Below are positions 10,537 to 18,793 of a stretch of DNA of 64,000 nucleotides, one piece after another. The stretch is from Deltaproteobacteria bacterium HGW-Deltaproteobacteria-15 (lineage in GTDB: Bacteria > Desulfobacterota > DSM-4660 > Desulfatiglandales > HGW-15): assembly GCA_002840535.1 (NCBI GenBank), contig PHBH01000003.1, positions 62,001-126,000 of the forward strand, in the 5' to 3' direction. The notes beneath the pieces are model-generated. The model saw nothing but the letters and a program-made list of their open reading frames with translations, did no database searches and was not told the origin of the DNA. Every line of letters starts with the position of its first letter. Position 1 is the stretch's first letter. Made by a program: the position numbers and the translations under genes.

Positions 10537-11016
10537 TTAAATGGCCACACGAACGGCCGCCGGATTCAGCACCCTGACGAGTTCTCCGGGGGCCATCTCT
10601 GCAAGGAGGCCTCTTTTCCCTGCATTGATGAGGATGGTCGGCAGTTCGAGAATAGTCTCTTCCAGATAGACTGGCAGACTCTTCCTCGTTCCGAAAGGGG
10701 AAATGCCTCCCACCATATATCCCGTGTGCCTGTGAGCGGTATCCGGGTCGCATGGTTTCACGGTCTTTACCCCCATTATTCTTGCCAGGTTCTTGGTGGA
10801 AACCTCCCTGTCGCCGTGCATGAGCACCAGGAACGGGTTGCCACGATCATCCTCCATCACCAGGGTCTTAATGACCCGGTGCTCGTCCATACCAAGTTCG
10901 CGGGACGCGACTTCGGTGCCGCCCTTTTCCTGGTATCGGTACGGTCGGAGCGTGAAGTCCGCTTTCTTCTGCTTCAAAACGCGAATGGCCTGGGTGATCG
11001 GCTGACTCGGTTTCAC
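10537..11016 (-). CDS. ybaK: Cys-tRNA(Pro)/Cys-tRNA(Cys) deacylase, YbaK/EbsC family
   Basis: Hydrolyses cysteine mischarged on tRNA(Pro), a translation quality-control step. Conserved features visible are the RPYRYQEKGGTEVASRELG segment after the first strand, a Lys in IKTLV, and TGYMVGGISPFGTRK, the YbaK glycine loop. The GTG at 11016, 8 bases after the nth stop, gives 159 residues, the usual YbaK length. Longer readings overlap nth and have no homology. It is the middle gene of an nth-ybaK-GTPase-GTPase operon. Confidence 0.9.
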   Translation of the reverse strand: MKPSQPITQAIRVLKQKKADFTLRPYRYQEKGGTEVASRELGMDEHRVIKTLVMEDDRGNPFLVLMHGDREVSTKNLARIMGVKTVKPCDPDTAHRHTGYMVGGISPFGTRKSLPVYLEETILELPTILINAGKRGLLAEMAPGELVRVLNPAAVRVAI

Positions 11017-11023
11017 GAAAAAC

Positions 11024-11665
11024 TCAAATGTCGTTCGAAGGACACAGCTTGAACACCGCGCATCTTGCATGTGCGGGTCTTCGAGCCTTGCAGACCTCTC
11101 GGCCGTGATAAATGAGGATGTCCGAGAAGCGGCGCCATCTTTCCCTCGGCAGGAGAGATTCCAAATCCTTTTCGATTCTCCCGGGGTCCTGGCTTTCGCT
11201 GAGCCCCAGTCTGAATGCAAGCCTGCGCACGTGGGTGTCAACGACAATCCCGGGAACTCCGAAAACCGCCCCCAGAACGACATTGGCTGTCTTCCGCCCC
11301 ACACCCGGGAGCTTCAGCATATCCTCCATGGTGGAGGGAACCTCCCCTCCATAAAGATCGACCAGGCCCTGGCTGCATCCCTTGATGGATTTGGCCTTGT
11401 TCCTGAAGAATCCAGTGGGCTTGATGTCCTCCTCCAATTCGGAAATCGGCGCTCTGAGGAAATCCTGGGGCGTCTTGTACTTCCTGAACAGGGAAGCGGT
11501 GACCTCGTTGACCCGCTTGTCCGTGCACTGGGCTGAGAGGATCGCAGCCACCAGGAGTTGAAAAGCACTTTCATATCTCAATGCGGTTTTCTCATAGGTA
11601 TACAGAGGATCCAGGATCTCGAAGATGCGGTTAGCCCTCTTTCCCTTCACTCGCACGTTTTCCAT
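11024..11665 (-). CDS. nth: Endonuclease III with an altered iron-sulfur ligand motif
   Basis: Base-excision-repair DNA glycosylase/AP lyase acting on oxidised pyrimidines. The helix-hairpin-helix LPGVGRKTAN carries the catalytic Lys, and VVDTHVRR carries the catalytic Asp. The C-terminal [4Fe-4S] motif is normally C-x6-C-x2-C-x5-C; here it reads CKARRPAHARCAVFKLC, so the second position is His. The ATG at 11665 has GAGG a few bases upstream and gives 213 residues; a TTG five codons upstream is less likely. First gene of the operon that continues into ybaK and the GTPases. Confidence 0.94.
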   Translation of the reverse strand: MENVRVKGKRANRIFEILDPLYTYEKTALRYESAFQLLVAAILSAQCTDKRVNEVTASLFRKYKTPQDFLRAPISELEEDIKPTGFFRNKAKSIKGCSQGLVDLYGGEVPSTMEDMLKLPGVGRKTANVVLGAVFGVPGIVVDTHVRRLAFRLGLSESQDPGRIEKDLESLLPRERWRRFSDILIYHGREVCKARRPAHARCAVFKLCPSNDI

Positions 11666-12055
11666 TTGTCCTCTAGTCAAAATGTTTTTCAGTGATGGTC
11701 ACTGGAAAGCCAGTATAGTGGAGAAGACAGGGGATGGCAACTTTATGACTCAAGGTGTGACCTCAAGGCTTTGGGAGGAGGAAGAGAGTGATAAGATCGG
11801 GAAGCGCAGGGAATTTCAGTCGCGAGGCTCAATATGAATGGTTTTGACAAAGAATGTCGGATCGGGCAAATTGATTCTTCCGGGGAAAGACCCTGAAGCT
11901 GTCCCGAGGGAGGGACGTCCTCGAGGTTCTTGCAGTTGTGATTTCTCTCTGCTCGGCCCGGCTTTCGCACCCCCCCCGTGTCTCTTATTCTCTCGTTTGT
12001 CCTGGCGAGAACCGCCGGTTGTGGGAGAGAACAGGGATGGAGAAAGGAGAGAAAT
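11666..12055. other. Divergent intergenic region between nth and the AMMECR1 gene
   Basis: A 390-base gap that must hold the promoters of the nth operon and the AMMECR1 gene. I see no gene. I found no convincing -35/-10 pair and no word-repeat element. A C-rich run and a short GAGG/CCTC inverted repeat near 11905 are the only structures noted. Confidence 0.4.
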
Positions 12056-12631
12056 ATGTCGGAAACAGGACTGCTGACGGAAAAAGAGGGAAGACATCTT
12101 CTCTCTATTGCCAGGAGAACCATAGAAACGAGGCTCTCCAATCAAGAGGAGGAACCCTCCTCTGAACAGAGCGAATCCCCCCAATACAAAGAAAAGAGAG
12201 GCACCTTCGTGACATTGACTATCGAAGGAGCCCTGCGCGGGTGCATAGGGCACATTATTCCTCAGGAGACACTGATCGAGGGAGTTCGGATCAATGCGAT
12301 CAATGCCGCCTTTAAGGATCCTCGGTTCAGGCCCCTCAGTCAAAAGGAATGGAAGCGAGTGAAGATTGAGGTGAGCATTTTGACGGACCCTGTGACGCTT
12401 CGGTACTCCGATGCAGAGGATCTGCTGAGGAAATTAACGCCGGGAAAAGACGGAGTGATTCTAAAGAAGGGATTTCACCAGGCCACCTTCCTGCCACAAG
12501 TCTGGGAGCAACTTCCGGAAGTGGAGGAATTCCTGATGCAACTCTGTCATAAGGCCGGTTTGAACGGCGATGCCTGGAAGAGGGAGAAACTCGATGTCTC
12601 CATCTATCAGGTCCAGGCATTCCATGAATAA
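12056..12631 (+). CDS. AMMECR1-domain protein (AmmeMemoRadiSam system protein A)
   Basis: A 191-residue AMMECR1 protein with the hallmark LRGCIGHI near residue 58. The family is widely conserved from archaea to man; in bacteria it usually sits with a MEMO-like protein and a radical SAM protein, and its reaction is not established. Those two partners are not next to it here. I chose ATG 12056 because AAAGGAG lies 7 bases upstream; earlier in-frame starts lack a ribosome site. Confidence 0.88.
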   Translation: MSETGLLTEKEGRHLLSIARRTIETRLSNQEEEPSSEQSESPQYKEKRGTFVTLTIEGALRGCIGHIIPQETLIEGVRINAINAAFKDPRFRPLSQKEWKRVKIEVSILTDPVTLRYSDAEDLLRKLTPGKDGVILKKGFHQATFLPQVWEQLPEVEEFLMQLCHKAGLNGDAWKREKLDVSIYQVQAFHE

Positions 12632-12714
12632 AAGCTTTTTTTGTTATCCCCGCAAAAACACCTAAAGAGCTTCTTTTCCTTTGCCGATGGCTAGGTTCAA
12701 GGAGGGTAGAATCC

Positions 12715-13131
12715 TTGACTCGCCATCGGAACCATGCACTCTACGGCTTGATCCTGACAGGGCTGATCTACGGGTTGGGCGGCTGTGTCCCCCTTGCGAC
12801 CGATGTTCGGAAGGAGGCCTTCCGAACTTTTGACAAGTCTTTCGACTCACTCGGAGAGTCTCCCACATTGAATGAGGTGATCGACCTTGGGGGAGTCAAA
12901 GTCCATGTCGTCGGGCACAGGCATTTCTTCAATTACCGCAAGGCGGCTGCTTATGGATCGCCGGTGATCGGATATGCGACTTCCAACAACGAAATCTGGG
13001 TTTTTGGAAAGGTGGTCAGAGGAAAGATCGTGATCAACCAGGCGGTTCTCGGTCACGAATTGATGCATCTGCTCAATTTCAAGAACAAGGCCATTGCAGA
13101 CCCTGATCGGCTGGATGATCTGGGCGCATAG
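12715..13131 (+). CDS. Lipoprotein with an HExxH zinc-protease-like motif
   Basis: A 138-residue protein. An N-terminal hydrophobic stretch ends in a lipobox with the acceptor at C24 (GLGGC), so it is probably a membrane-anchored lipoprotein. VLGHELMHLLNF contains HELMH (H114, E115, H118), the minimal zinc-metalloprotease site. The start is TTG at 12715, 9 bases after AAGGAGG. No family that I can name; the small size leaves little room for a full protease fold, so proteolytic activity is an inference only. The stop is 2 bases before the next reading frame, suggesting linkage with the PilZ gene. Confidence 0.68.
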   Translation: MTRHRNHALYGLILTGLIYGLGGCVPLATDVRKEAFRTFDKSFDSLGESPTLNEVIDLGGVKVHVVGHRHFFNYRKAAAYGSPVIGYATSNNEIWVFGKVVRGKIVINQAVLGHELMHLLNFKNKAIADPDRLDDLGA

Positions 13132-13136
13132 AAGTG

Positions 13137-13230
13137 AAACCGGTTTTTCCGGCTTTCCGGTTCAACGGTCATAAACGACAGACCGGACAACCGGACAAAC
13201 CGGATAAACTAAACAAACCAAACAGACCAA
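13137..13230. repeat. Intergenic word-repeat element (CCGGACAAA word)
   Basis: The words CCGGACAA, CCGGACAAA and CCGGATAAA repeat between 13182 and 13225. The stretch 13138-13165 carries the same word inverted (TTTTTCCGG, CTTTCCGG). The repeat is in frame with the PilZ gene and would encode a Pro-Asp-Lys string if an upstream GTG at 13134 were used, which is why I place the gene start downstream of it. Confidence 0.65.
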
Positions 13231-13241
13231 GTAACGGCCCT

Positions 13242-14084
13242 ATGAAGAAGAGACCTCCATCCATCATCATCATTGCGCTCATCTATTTTCTCGAGCCGGT
13301 GGGCAATATCATGCAGGCCGCCCTTGTCAACGACATGCCTGTTTATGGAGAATCGGGAATCTTGTCTCACCTCGTCTGGACCGATTGGGTCATCCTGTCT
13401 CTCTTCCCTGTTACCGGTGTAGGGATCTACATGGTAAGAAGGTGGGGCTGGTATCTTTTCGTCTCCTTTTCAGTGACGCTGATCGTCTACAACGTGTACG
13501 TATACTCCATCAACCCCAATTACGAGCTTGAAACGGTCCTGCTCTTTATTGGTGTTGTCACCTTCATGTCGGCTTTTTTTCTAAGAAAGCACGTCTATGC
13601 GCCATATTTCAATCCCCGGCTTCGCTGGTGGGAGAGCGCAGCGAGATACAGAGTAGGCCTGAACACCCAGATTCTTACGGATCAAGGTGTCCAGACATGC
13701 TCAACGGTCGATATCTCGGAAACCGGATGTTTTCTCAGCACCCGGGCAGTATTGGAGGAGGGTTCTCTCGTGATGCTGAAGATCCACTGCAGAGGGGCCG
13801 AGATAGGCTGTCTTGGCAGGATCGTCAGAAAGTCTACTGAAAGAGAGCTGACGCACGGTTACGGTATCATGTTTCAAGGCTTGCCTAAAGAGACCAGGAA
13901 AATGCTCAAGCTTCTGATCTTTTCCCTGCAGCAACTGGGCAGAGAACAGAGGAAAGGAAAAATCAGCGTCTCCGAGATCCCTTCCAATTTTTGGGAAATG
14001 AGAAAAGTGCCTTTCTCGAAGGTGTTCTCCAGCCTGAAATCCGCCTTAAGTCGTACCGTATACAGCTTCAGGAACGGCTTCTAA
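13242..14084 (+). CDS. Membrane protein with C-terminal PilZ domain
   Basis: About 280 residues. Four hydrophobic segments in the first 120 residues form a membrane domain, followed by a PilZ domain. The c-di-GMP signature is present in outline: RYRVG (Arg pair) at the start of the domain and DISETG (D-x-S-x-x-G) about 35 residues later. It probably senses c-di-GMP at the inner membrane. The ATG at 13242 follows the word repeat; no strong ribosome site is seen. Its stop overlaps the stop of the convergent eutA-like gene in the tetramer CTAA, so there is no terminator between them. Confidence 0.82.
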   Translation: MKKRPPSIIIIALIYFLEPVGNIMQAALVNDMPVYGESGILSHLVWTDWVILSLFPVTGVGIYMVRRWGWYLFVSFSVTLIVYNVYVYSINPNYELETVLLFIGVVTFMSAFFLRKHVYAPYFNPRLRWWESAARYRVGLNTQILTDQGVQTCSTVDISETGCFLSTRAVLEEGSLVMLKIHCRGAEIGCLGRIVRKSTERELTHGYGIMFQGLPKETRKMLKLLIFSLQQLGREQRKGKISVSEIPSNFWEMRKVPFSKVFSSLKSALSRTVYSFRNGF

Positions 14085-15511
14085 TTCGTCGTGAATACCA
14101 GCGACTTCACGGTGACAGGAAACACCTGGTCACCCACGAGGGGCTTGCTGATATCGATCCAATCTCCGTCGTTGAGGGACAATTCATCGAGCGACAGCAG
14201 ATTGGTTTTCAACCCGGTCTCCCGTCGAATGACATTCCCCACACTGCGCGCGATATCCTTCTCGAAGATAAGAATGACGGGGATTTCCTTGTGAATGGTA
14301 TTGGGGAGCGCACTCTCGATTGATCTGGCAAACAGTTCCAGTGAGGGATAATGAACCCGCACCGGGTCCTTGAAATACAAGGCCACGATCTCCTGCCCTT
14401 CCTCCAGATCGAACCTGTTGAATGCCATCTGCACCCGGGACACCACATGTTCCACGCTCAGTTTTTCCAGATCCGCATCCACCCGGAGCACGGGAACATT
14501 ACGAAGCGGAAGTGTCAGCCGGTTGTCCATGAACCCCGAGGAACCCGAAATGGACAAAGAGTAGGCGCCTGCGCCGATCACGGTGGCTCTGATCTTGTTG
14601 AGCGGCTCGACCACTGGAGACTTCAAGGTGGGAGTCAACGAGCGGATGGTTTTGGCAAGAATGCTTCCAATGTCGTTGTAGCGGCCTTTCTTGCCGTAGA
14701 TAATCTCGGCCACGCCTCCGGAAAACATGTATTCATCGATCGGGATCGAATAGTCCAGATCACCGGTCATCATGAGTTTCCTGGCGAGAGGGGAACGCGG
14801 AGGGCCCATCATCACCTCAATGAGCACTTCGGCCATCTTGGCCGCGATATTTCCAATGTGCTCTTTGGGGATTCGATCCCCAAGCCGGTACTCCATGCCG
14901 ATATGCCGCATGACTTCAATCGCCGGGTCGGCAAGCTGGCGGATTCTGATCTCGGAATCGAGGGCCATCAATCTGCCGCCGACCGCAATGCAGCTTGTAG
15001 AGAGAACTTTGCCGTTTCTGGATATGGCCAGGTTGGATGTCCCGCCGCCGATGTCGCAGGACATGACCGCTTTGCCTTGATCCCTGGATCGGGCGGTTGC
15101 GCCGGAGCCCATGGCCGCGAGAAGGCTTTCGAAGTTGGGGCCTGCTGTTGCCGCTACGAATTTGCCTGCATCCTTGGAAAGGGCCTCAGCGATCTGGGGG
15201 GCATTTCGTTTCTTGGCGGATTCACCCGTAACGATAACCGCACCGGTGTGAATGCTGTCAGGGTCGATCCCCGCACGTTGATATTCTTCCTTGAAAAAGG
15301 CGTTCAGCGTCTCGATGTCGAGGGACCTGTCCGGAAGAATGGGGGTATCGATGATCCTTCCTTCATAGATCACCTTTCTTTCTTCAATCCGGAAACGCAG
15401 AGTAGGGGACTTTTCATCCCTGACCAGGATCAGATTTGAAAAGGCAAGATGACTGGTTGCGCTGCCGACATCGATGCCGACGGAGAGTAGTTCGATTCTG
15501 TTGATTTCCAT
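14081..15511 (-). CDS. EutA-like ethanolamine ammonia-lyase reactivating factor (ASKHA ATPase)
   Basis: A 476-residue ASKHA-fold ATPase. GIDVGSATS at about 12-20 is the phosphate-1 loop and CDIGGGTSNLA near 150 is the phosphate-2 loop. The overall length and C-terminal layout match EutA, which exchanges damaged B12 from ethanolamine ammonia-lyase. No eutBC or microcompartment gene is nearby. The upstream gene is a radical-SAM-like protein, so the actual client may be another B12 enzyme. No clear ribosome site was confirmed at the ATG. Confidence 0.8.
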   Translation of the reverse strand: MEINRIELLSVGIDVGSATSHLAFSNLILVRDEKSPTLRFRIEERKVIYEGRIIDTPILPDRSLDIETLNAFFKEEYQRAGIDPDSIHTGAVIVTGESAKKRNAPQIAEALSKDAGKFVAATAGPNFESLLAAMGSGATARSRDQGKAVMSCDIGGGTSNLAISRNGKVLSTSCIAVGGRLMALDSEIRIRQLADPAIEVMRHIGMEYRLGDRIPKEHIGNIAAKMAEVLIEVMMGPPRSPLARKLMMTGDLDYSIPIDEYMFSGGVAEIIYGKKGRYNDIGSILAKTIRSLTPTLKSPVVEPLNKIRATVIGAGAYSLSISGSSGFMDNRLTLPLRNVPVLRVDADLEKLSVEHVVSRVQMAFNRFDLEEGQEIVALYFKDPVRVHYPSLELFARSIESALPNTIHKEIPVILIFEKDIARSVGNVIRRETGLKTNLLSLDELSLNDGDWIDISKPLVGDQVFPVTVKSLVFTTN

Positions 15512-15775
15512 TGCCGTCTCTCACAAAACACTATTTGGATGCACGCAGGACAACCCGGGCATCGGCACTCCATTGATGTTGAGGATTTCATCTTCATAGA
15601 AAACCCGAACCCCATCCATCCAGAGGATACAAGGGTGAACGGGGATTCTGCTAAGCCGAAATTTACACCAGAGGCACTGTCGCCTCAATTTGCTCTTTCG
15701 CCCCGAAATATAAGGAAATCTGCCTTATGTGTCAATTGATATATGGTTCTTCGGCAGCTTTCACCGCGCCTTTTT

Positions 15776-17182
15776 TCAGTCCGGTTTCACCATTGCCTCT
15801 TCCCACCAGCCGATGACGGAGCCATATCTCTCAAACCGTACCTTTTCTCTTGTTTCAACTTCCCGAATCCACTCCCCCAATGAAGATGCGTGATGAATGA
15901 TCAACGGAACGCTTCGGTTGGGCAGGATGTCGGAGGCAAGGCGGTACATATCCATGGCTTTGCCTATATGCGCTGCGGTTTCCTTTGTATCCCAGGGTGT
16001 GGGGTGGATGAACCCATGAACCGCCCCTTCCGCCTTCGAATACGCCCACTGGAAGGGAAACAGCTCCTTCAAACGCCGCATGAGACGCACGGCAAGCAGA
16101 TTCGTTTCAACGGTCGAACCCTTGTGAAGATTCTTCAGAATTTCATCGTCAAAGGATTCGAAGCCTACCGAAGAGAGAAGAATCCTGATCCTCATCTTTC
16201 TGGCAATGGCCAGCGCTTCCCGCAACTGTTTTTCTCCCTGCACCAGCCAGTCCGCTCTCATCGTGAGATTCACCTGGGAAAGCCGCAGGTCTCTCTCCCC
16301 CGCCTGCGTCAGGATATGCGGGAGCCCGGGGAGAGGATTCTCGTTGATCAATTCAAAAGCGATTTTGCGGCCGTCATCTGCCTCGGGAAGTCCGGAGATC
16401 TGCGCCAGAACCTTTTCACGATCCAGAACTCCATGAAAGCCCTTATCGATGGCCACATCGCAGAAACTGCACCCCCTGAGGAGCAACTGCACCCGCTGCT
16501 TCTTCCCTTTCTGCATCGAAACCGGATAGTCGATTTCGATCTGTCTGGGACGAGAAGCATGTGGACATCCTATCTGCTGCAGGACTTGGGCGGTGGTAAC
16601 AGGATGGTTCGTGAGCATTCCCTGGTCCAGCCGGAAAAGATTTCCCCATCGCACTCTCGTAAGAAATCCCTCGTCCCAGGGTTTCTTGGCGTTTGAGAGG
16701 ATGACTCCCTTTTCCGCGGTCAACAGGAATCCTGGCCCCGCAGGAAGAGTCGGACGAGGCTCTTTCAGGAAAGGCACGATCTGCTCGGCAGGGCCATGAA
16801 GGGCAAAAGAGAAGGAGCTGGAGAGGCCGGGAAACCTGTGTGGATAAGATCTCCACTCCTTTTCCCCTCTGAAATCCGTGTCAGCCTGAGGACCGGCGAG
16901 AATGGTGAGAGCTCCTTCCTGTTTCAGTTCCTTGGCCAGATCGATAAGATCCTGGCGTCCTCCCAGGGTGGAAAACCCGACAACGGGTTCATGAGCGACG
17001 AAATAATCAGAAAGGGCCTTTTTAAGAAGAGTTTTGTCATCCCCCCTGTCCACCGCAATCACGATGCACTCGTAGGGGGTGTGCTCTTCAATGATGGTTG
17101 CAGCCATCTGCGGGCCGAGAAGGCCGTAGGTCTCACCGGCAAAATAGCCGGCGATGATCGCCATTTGTTTTGTGTGTCTCAT
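15776..17182 (-). CDS. Radical-SAM-like protein with an incomplete cysteine motif
   Basis: A 468-residue protein. The N-terminal 120 residues look like a B12-binding-type Rossmann fold (VVGFSTLGG, ILAGPQAD). The rest resembles a radical SAM barrel: ELINENPLPG, VNLTMRADWL and LSSVGFESFDDEILKNLHKG match the usual strand and helix signatures. The canonical C-x3-C-x2-C is reduced to RGCSFC with C238 and C241; the first position (234) is Leu. It may bind a cluster differently or have lost SAM chemistry. C206 is the nearest other Cys. The 264-base gap to the eutA-like gene downstream holds only a short stem (GAGGC/GCCTC). Confidence 0.72.
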   Translation of the reverse strand: MRHTKQMAIIAGYFAGETYGLLGPQMAATIIEEHTPYECIVIAVDRGDDKTLLKKALSDYFVAHEPVVGFSTLGGRQDLIDLAKELKQEGALTILAGPQADTDFRGEKEWRSYPHRFPGLSSSFSFALHGPAEQIVPFLKEPRPTLPAGPGFLLTAEKGVILSNAKKPWDEGFLTRVRWGNLFRLDQGMLTNHPVTTAQVLQQIGCPHASRPRQIEIDYPVSMQKGKKQRVQLLLRGCSFCDVAIDKGFHGVLDREKVLAQISGLPEADDGRKIAFELINENPLPGLPHILTQAGERDLRLSQVNLTMRADWLVQGEKQLREALAIARKMRIRILLSSVGFESFDDEILKNLHKGSTVETNLLAVRLMRRLKELFPFQWAYSKAEGAVHGFIHPTPWDTKETAAHIGKAMDMYRLASDILPNRSVPLIIHHASSLGEWIREVETREKVRFERYGSVIGWWEEAMVKPD

Positions 17183-17451
17183 CCTTCTCGCAGTTACAAC
17201 CTCTCTGTTCTTTATACCGCCGTGACTATCAGAATCAAACTTCTTTCCGGATGGATTGACTTGTATCCTATGTTAGCGGAGACATCATCCGTAAGCAGTA
17301 ATGTTCTTCGTGCTCTTGGTGTCCGTGTTGAAAACAAAAGGTTCTCAGAGGGGGGTATCTTGCCACGAAGGTTCATGATCGGATGTTGCCGTTGCGCTGG
17401 TTTGATGGTAAATTGATTATTCAAACAAGGTGGAACTGAGGGACCGTTTCC

Positions 17452-18204
17452 ATGCTCGACACCAAGGAACTGGTAAGATACGACAGACAGATCCTGATTC
17501 CCGAGATCGGGGAATCAGGACAGGAACGTCTGAAGAATGCAAAGGTATTTATTGCCGGAGCGGGTGGGCTCGGTTCTCCGATTTCGATCTATCTCGCTGC
17601 CGCCGGAATCGGAAGAATCCGGCTGGTGGACTGTGACACCGTGGATGCAAGCAATCTCAACAGACAGGTGCTCCACTGGGAAAAGGATGTGGGCAGGAAA
17701 AAGGTCGAATCGGCATGCGAGAAGCTAAAGGATCTCAATCCCCATATCTCCATAGAACCCGTTTGCGATGTCATCACGGCCTCGAACGTGTCGAAACTCA
17801 TCGAAGGGTTCGATGCGGTGGTCGATGCCATGGACAATCTGGAGACTCGTTTCCTTCTCAACAAGGCCGCCGTGGATCGGCAGATTCCCTTTTTTCATGG
17901 CGCGGTGCGCGGCTTCGAGGGAAGGGTGATGACAATCCTGCCCGGAAAGACGGCCTGCCTCCGGTGCATGCGTAAGGAGACCCTGCCGCCGGAGAAGTTC
18001 CCCGTGATCGGGGTGGCCCCGGCACTGATCGGGACTATCCAGGCTACGGAAGTGGTCAAGTATTTTGTGGGAGTTGGACGGTTGCTGACCAACCGTATCC
18101 TGCTCTACGATGGACTGGATTGCAGGTTCACCGAATTCCAGGTGCGCCGTGATCCGAATTGCGACCATTGCGGTCATCTGAAAGGAAGGGGGCAAGGGGA
18201 GTGA
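17452..18204 (+). CDS. ThiF/MoeB/HesA-family E1-like adenylyltransferase
   Basis: Activates the C-terminal Gly of a ubiquitin-like sulfur carrier by adenylation. The ATP loop GAGGLGSP is at residues 36-43, DNLETRFLLN follows the metal/ATP site, and two CxxC pairs (CLRC near 173, CDHC near 240) form the zinc site. The usual catalytic Cys region reads PPEKFPVIG with no Cys, as in a known short subclass. The substrate is almost certainly the MoaD/ThiS-like protein whose GTG overlaps this stop. With the tungsten/molybdenum enzyme close by, pyranopterin sulfuration is the likely role. Confidence 0.88.
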   Translation: MLDTKELVRYDRQILIPEIGESGQERLKNAKVFIAGAGGLGSPISIYLAAAGIGRIRLVDCDTVDASNLNRQVLHWEKDVGRKKVESACEKLKDLNPHISIEPVCDVITASNVSKLIEGFDAVVDAMDNLETRFLLNKAAVDRQIPFFHGAVRGFEGRVMTILPGKTACLRCMRKETLPPEKFPVIGVAPALIGTIQATEVVKYFVGVGRLLTNRILLYDGLDCRFTEFQVRRDPNCDHCGHLKGRGQGE

Positions 18205-18473
18205 GCGTCAAGGTACACATTCACAAGACCCATCGACAGTTTACCAACGGCTTTGAAGTGGTGGAGACAAAAGGGTTCACGGTTGGGGAGTGTCTGAAGG
18301 ACCTCGTGCGACAATATCCGGCATTGGGCGGGAGCCTCTACGGCAAAAAGGGCGGGCTGAATCCGCTCCTCGAGATCTATGTGAACGCGGAGAGTGCATA
18401 CCCCGACGAGATGGCCAAGCGGGTGAAGGACGGGGATGCCATCCACATTACGCTGATGCTCTCTGGAGGGTAG
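18201..18473 (+). CDS. MoaD/ThiS-like ubiquitin-fold sulfur carrier
   Basis: A 90-residue beta-grasp protein ending LSGG; the terminal Gly-Gly is the site of adenylation and thiocarboxylate formation. It starts with GTG at 18201, overlapping the TGA of the E1-like gene (GTGA), with AGGGGA upstream. The pair is a self-contained activation module. Placement convergent to an aldehyde oxidoreductase operon suggests it helps supply tungsto/molybdopterin to that enzyme; a role in thiamine or another sulfur pathway is not excluded. Confidence 0.87.
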   Translation: MSVKVHIHKTHRQFTNGFEVVETKGFTVGECLKDLVRQYPALGGSLYGKKGGLNPLLEIYVNAESAYPDEMAKRVKDGDAIHITLMLSGG

Positions 18474-18493
18474 ACCCTGATAGGATCGAACCG

Positions 18494-18700
18494 CAGAATG
18501 TCGAATATCCAATATCGAATTTCGAAGGTAAGACTTCGGGAACCCGATTTCGTGATCCGACCTGTCCTCTGTGGCATGTGCCGACGCCGCAAAGTACGGT
18601 TGAAAGGAATCAGGCCTTGTTAGCTGCTGAAGTAGAATAGCTATGGTAAGCGGATATTCCTTCGATATTCGACATTCGGTGTTCGATATTCGATGTTCAA
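18494..18700. repeat. Paired inverted word-repeat arms (TCGAATATC word) around a 120-base core
   Basis: The left arm (18497-18527) repeats TCGAATAT / TCGAATTT. The right arm (18654-18699) repeats the reverse complement (TCGATATTCGACATTCGG...). The arms are inverted copies, separated by roughly 125 bases with no gene. This accounts for most of the 320-base gap between the convergent operons. Confidence 0.75.
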
Positions 18701-18710
18701 AGACAAAACG

Positions 18711-18748
18711 CAAGAGGGGCCCCAGGATTTTCTGGAGAGCCCCTCTTG
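18711..18748 (-). terminator. Rho-independent terminator of the AOR operon
   Basis: CAAGAGGGGC (18711-18720) pairs perfectly with GCCCCTCTTG (18739-18748). On the reverse strand the stem is followed by CGTTTTGTCTTT. It lies about 45 bases past the polyferredoxin stop and may also stop transcription from the opposing MoaD side. Confidence 0.8.
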
Positions 18749-18793
18749 TCATCTGGAGAGAAGGGTCCGAGAAACAGACCCTAGCCAAACGGT

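Noticed and set aside
10502..10753. N-terminal extension of the first GTPase upstream of 10501
   Set aside because: It overlaps ybaK in another frame and is Arg/Gln-rich without homology; a ribosome site lies before TTG 10501.
14351..15439. 362-codon + frame across the EutA-like gene
   Set aside because: His/Gly-rich antisense shadow with no domain; the reverse strand has the ASKHA motifs.
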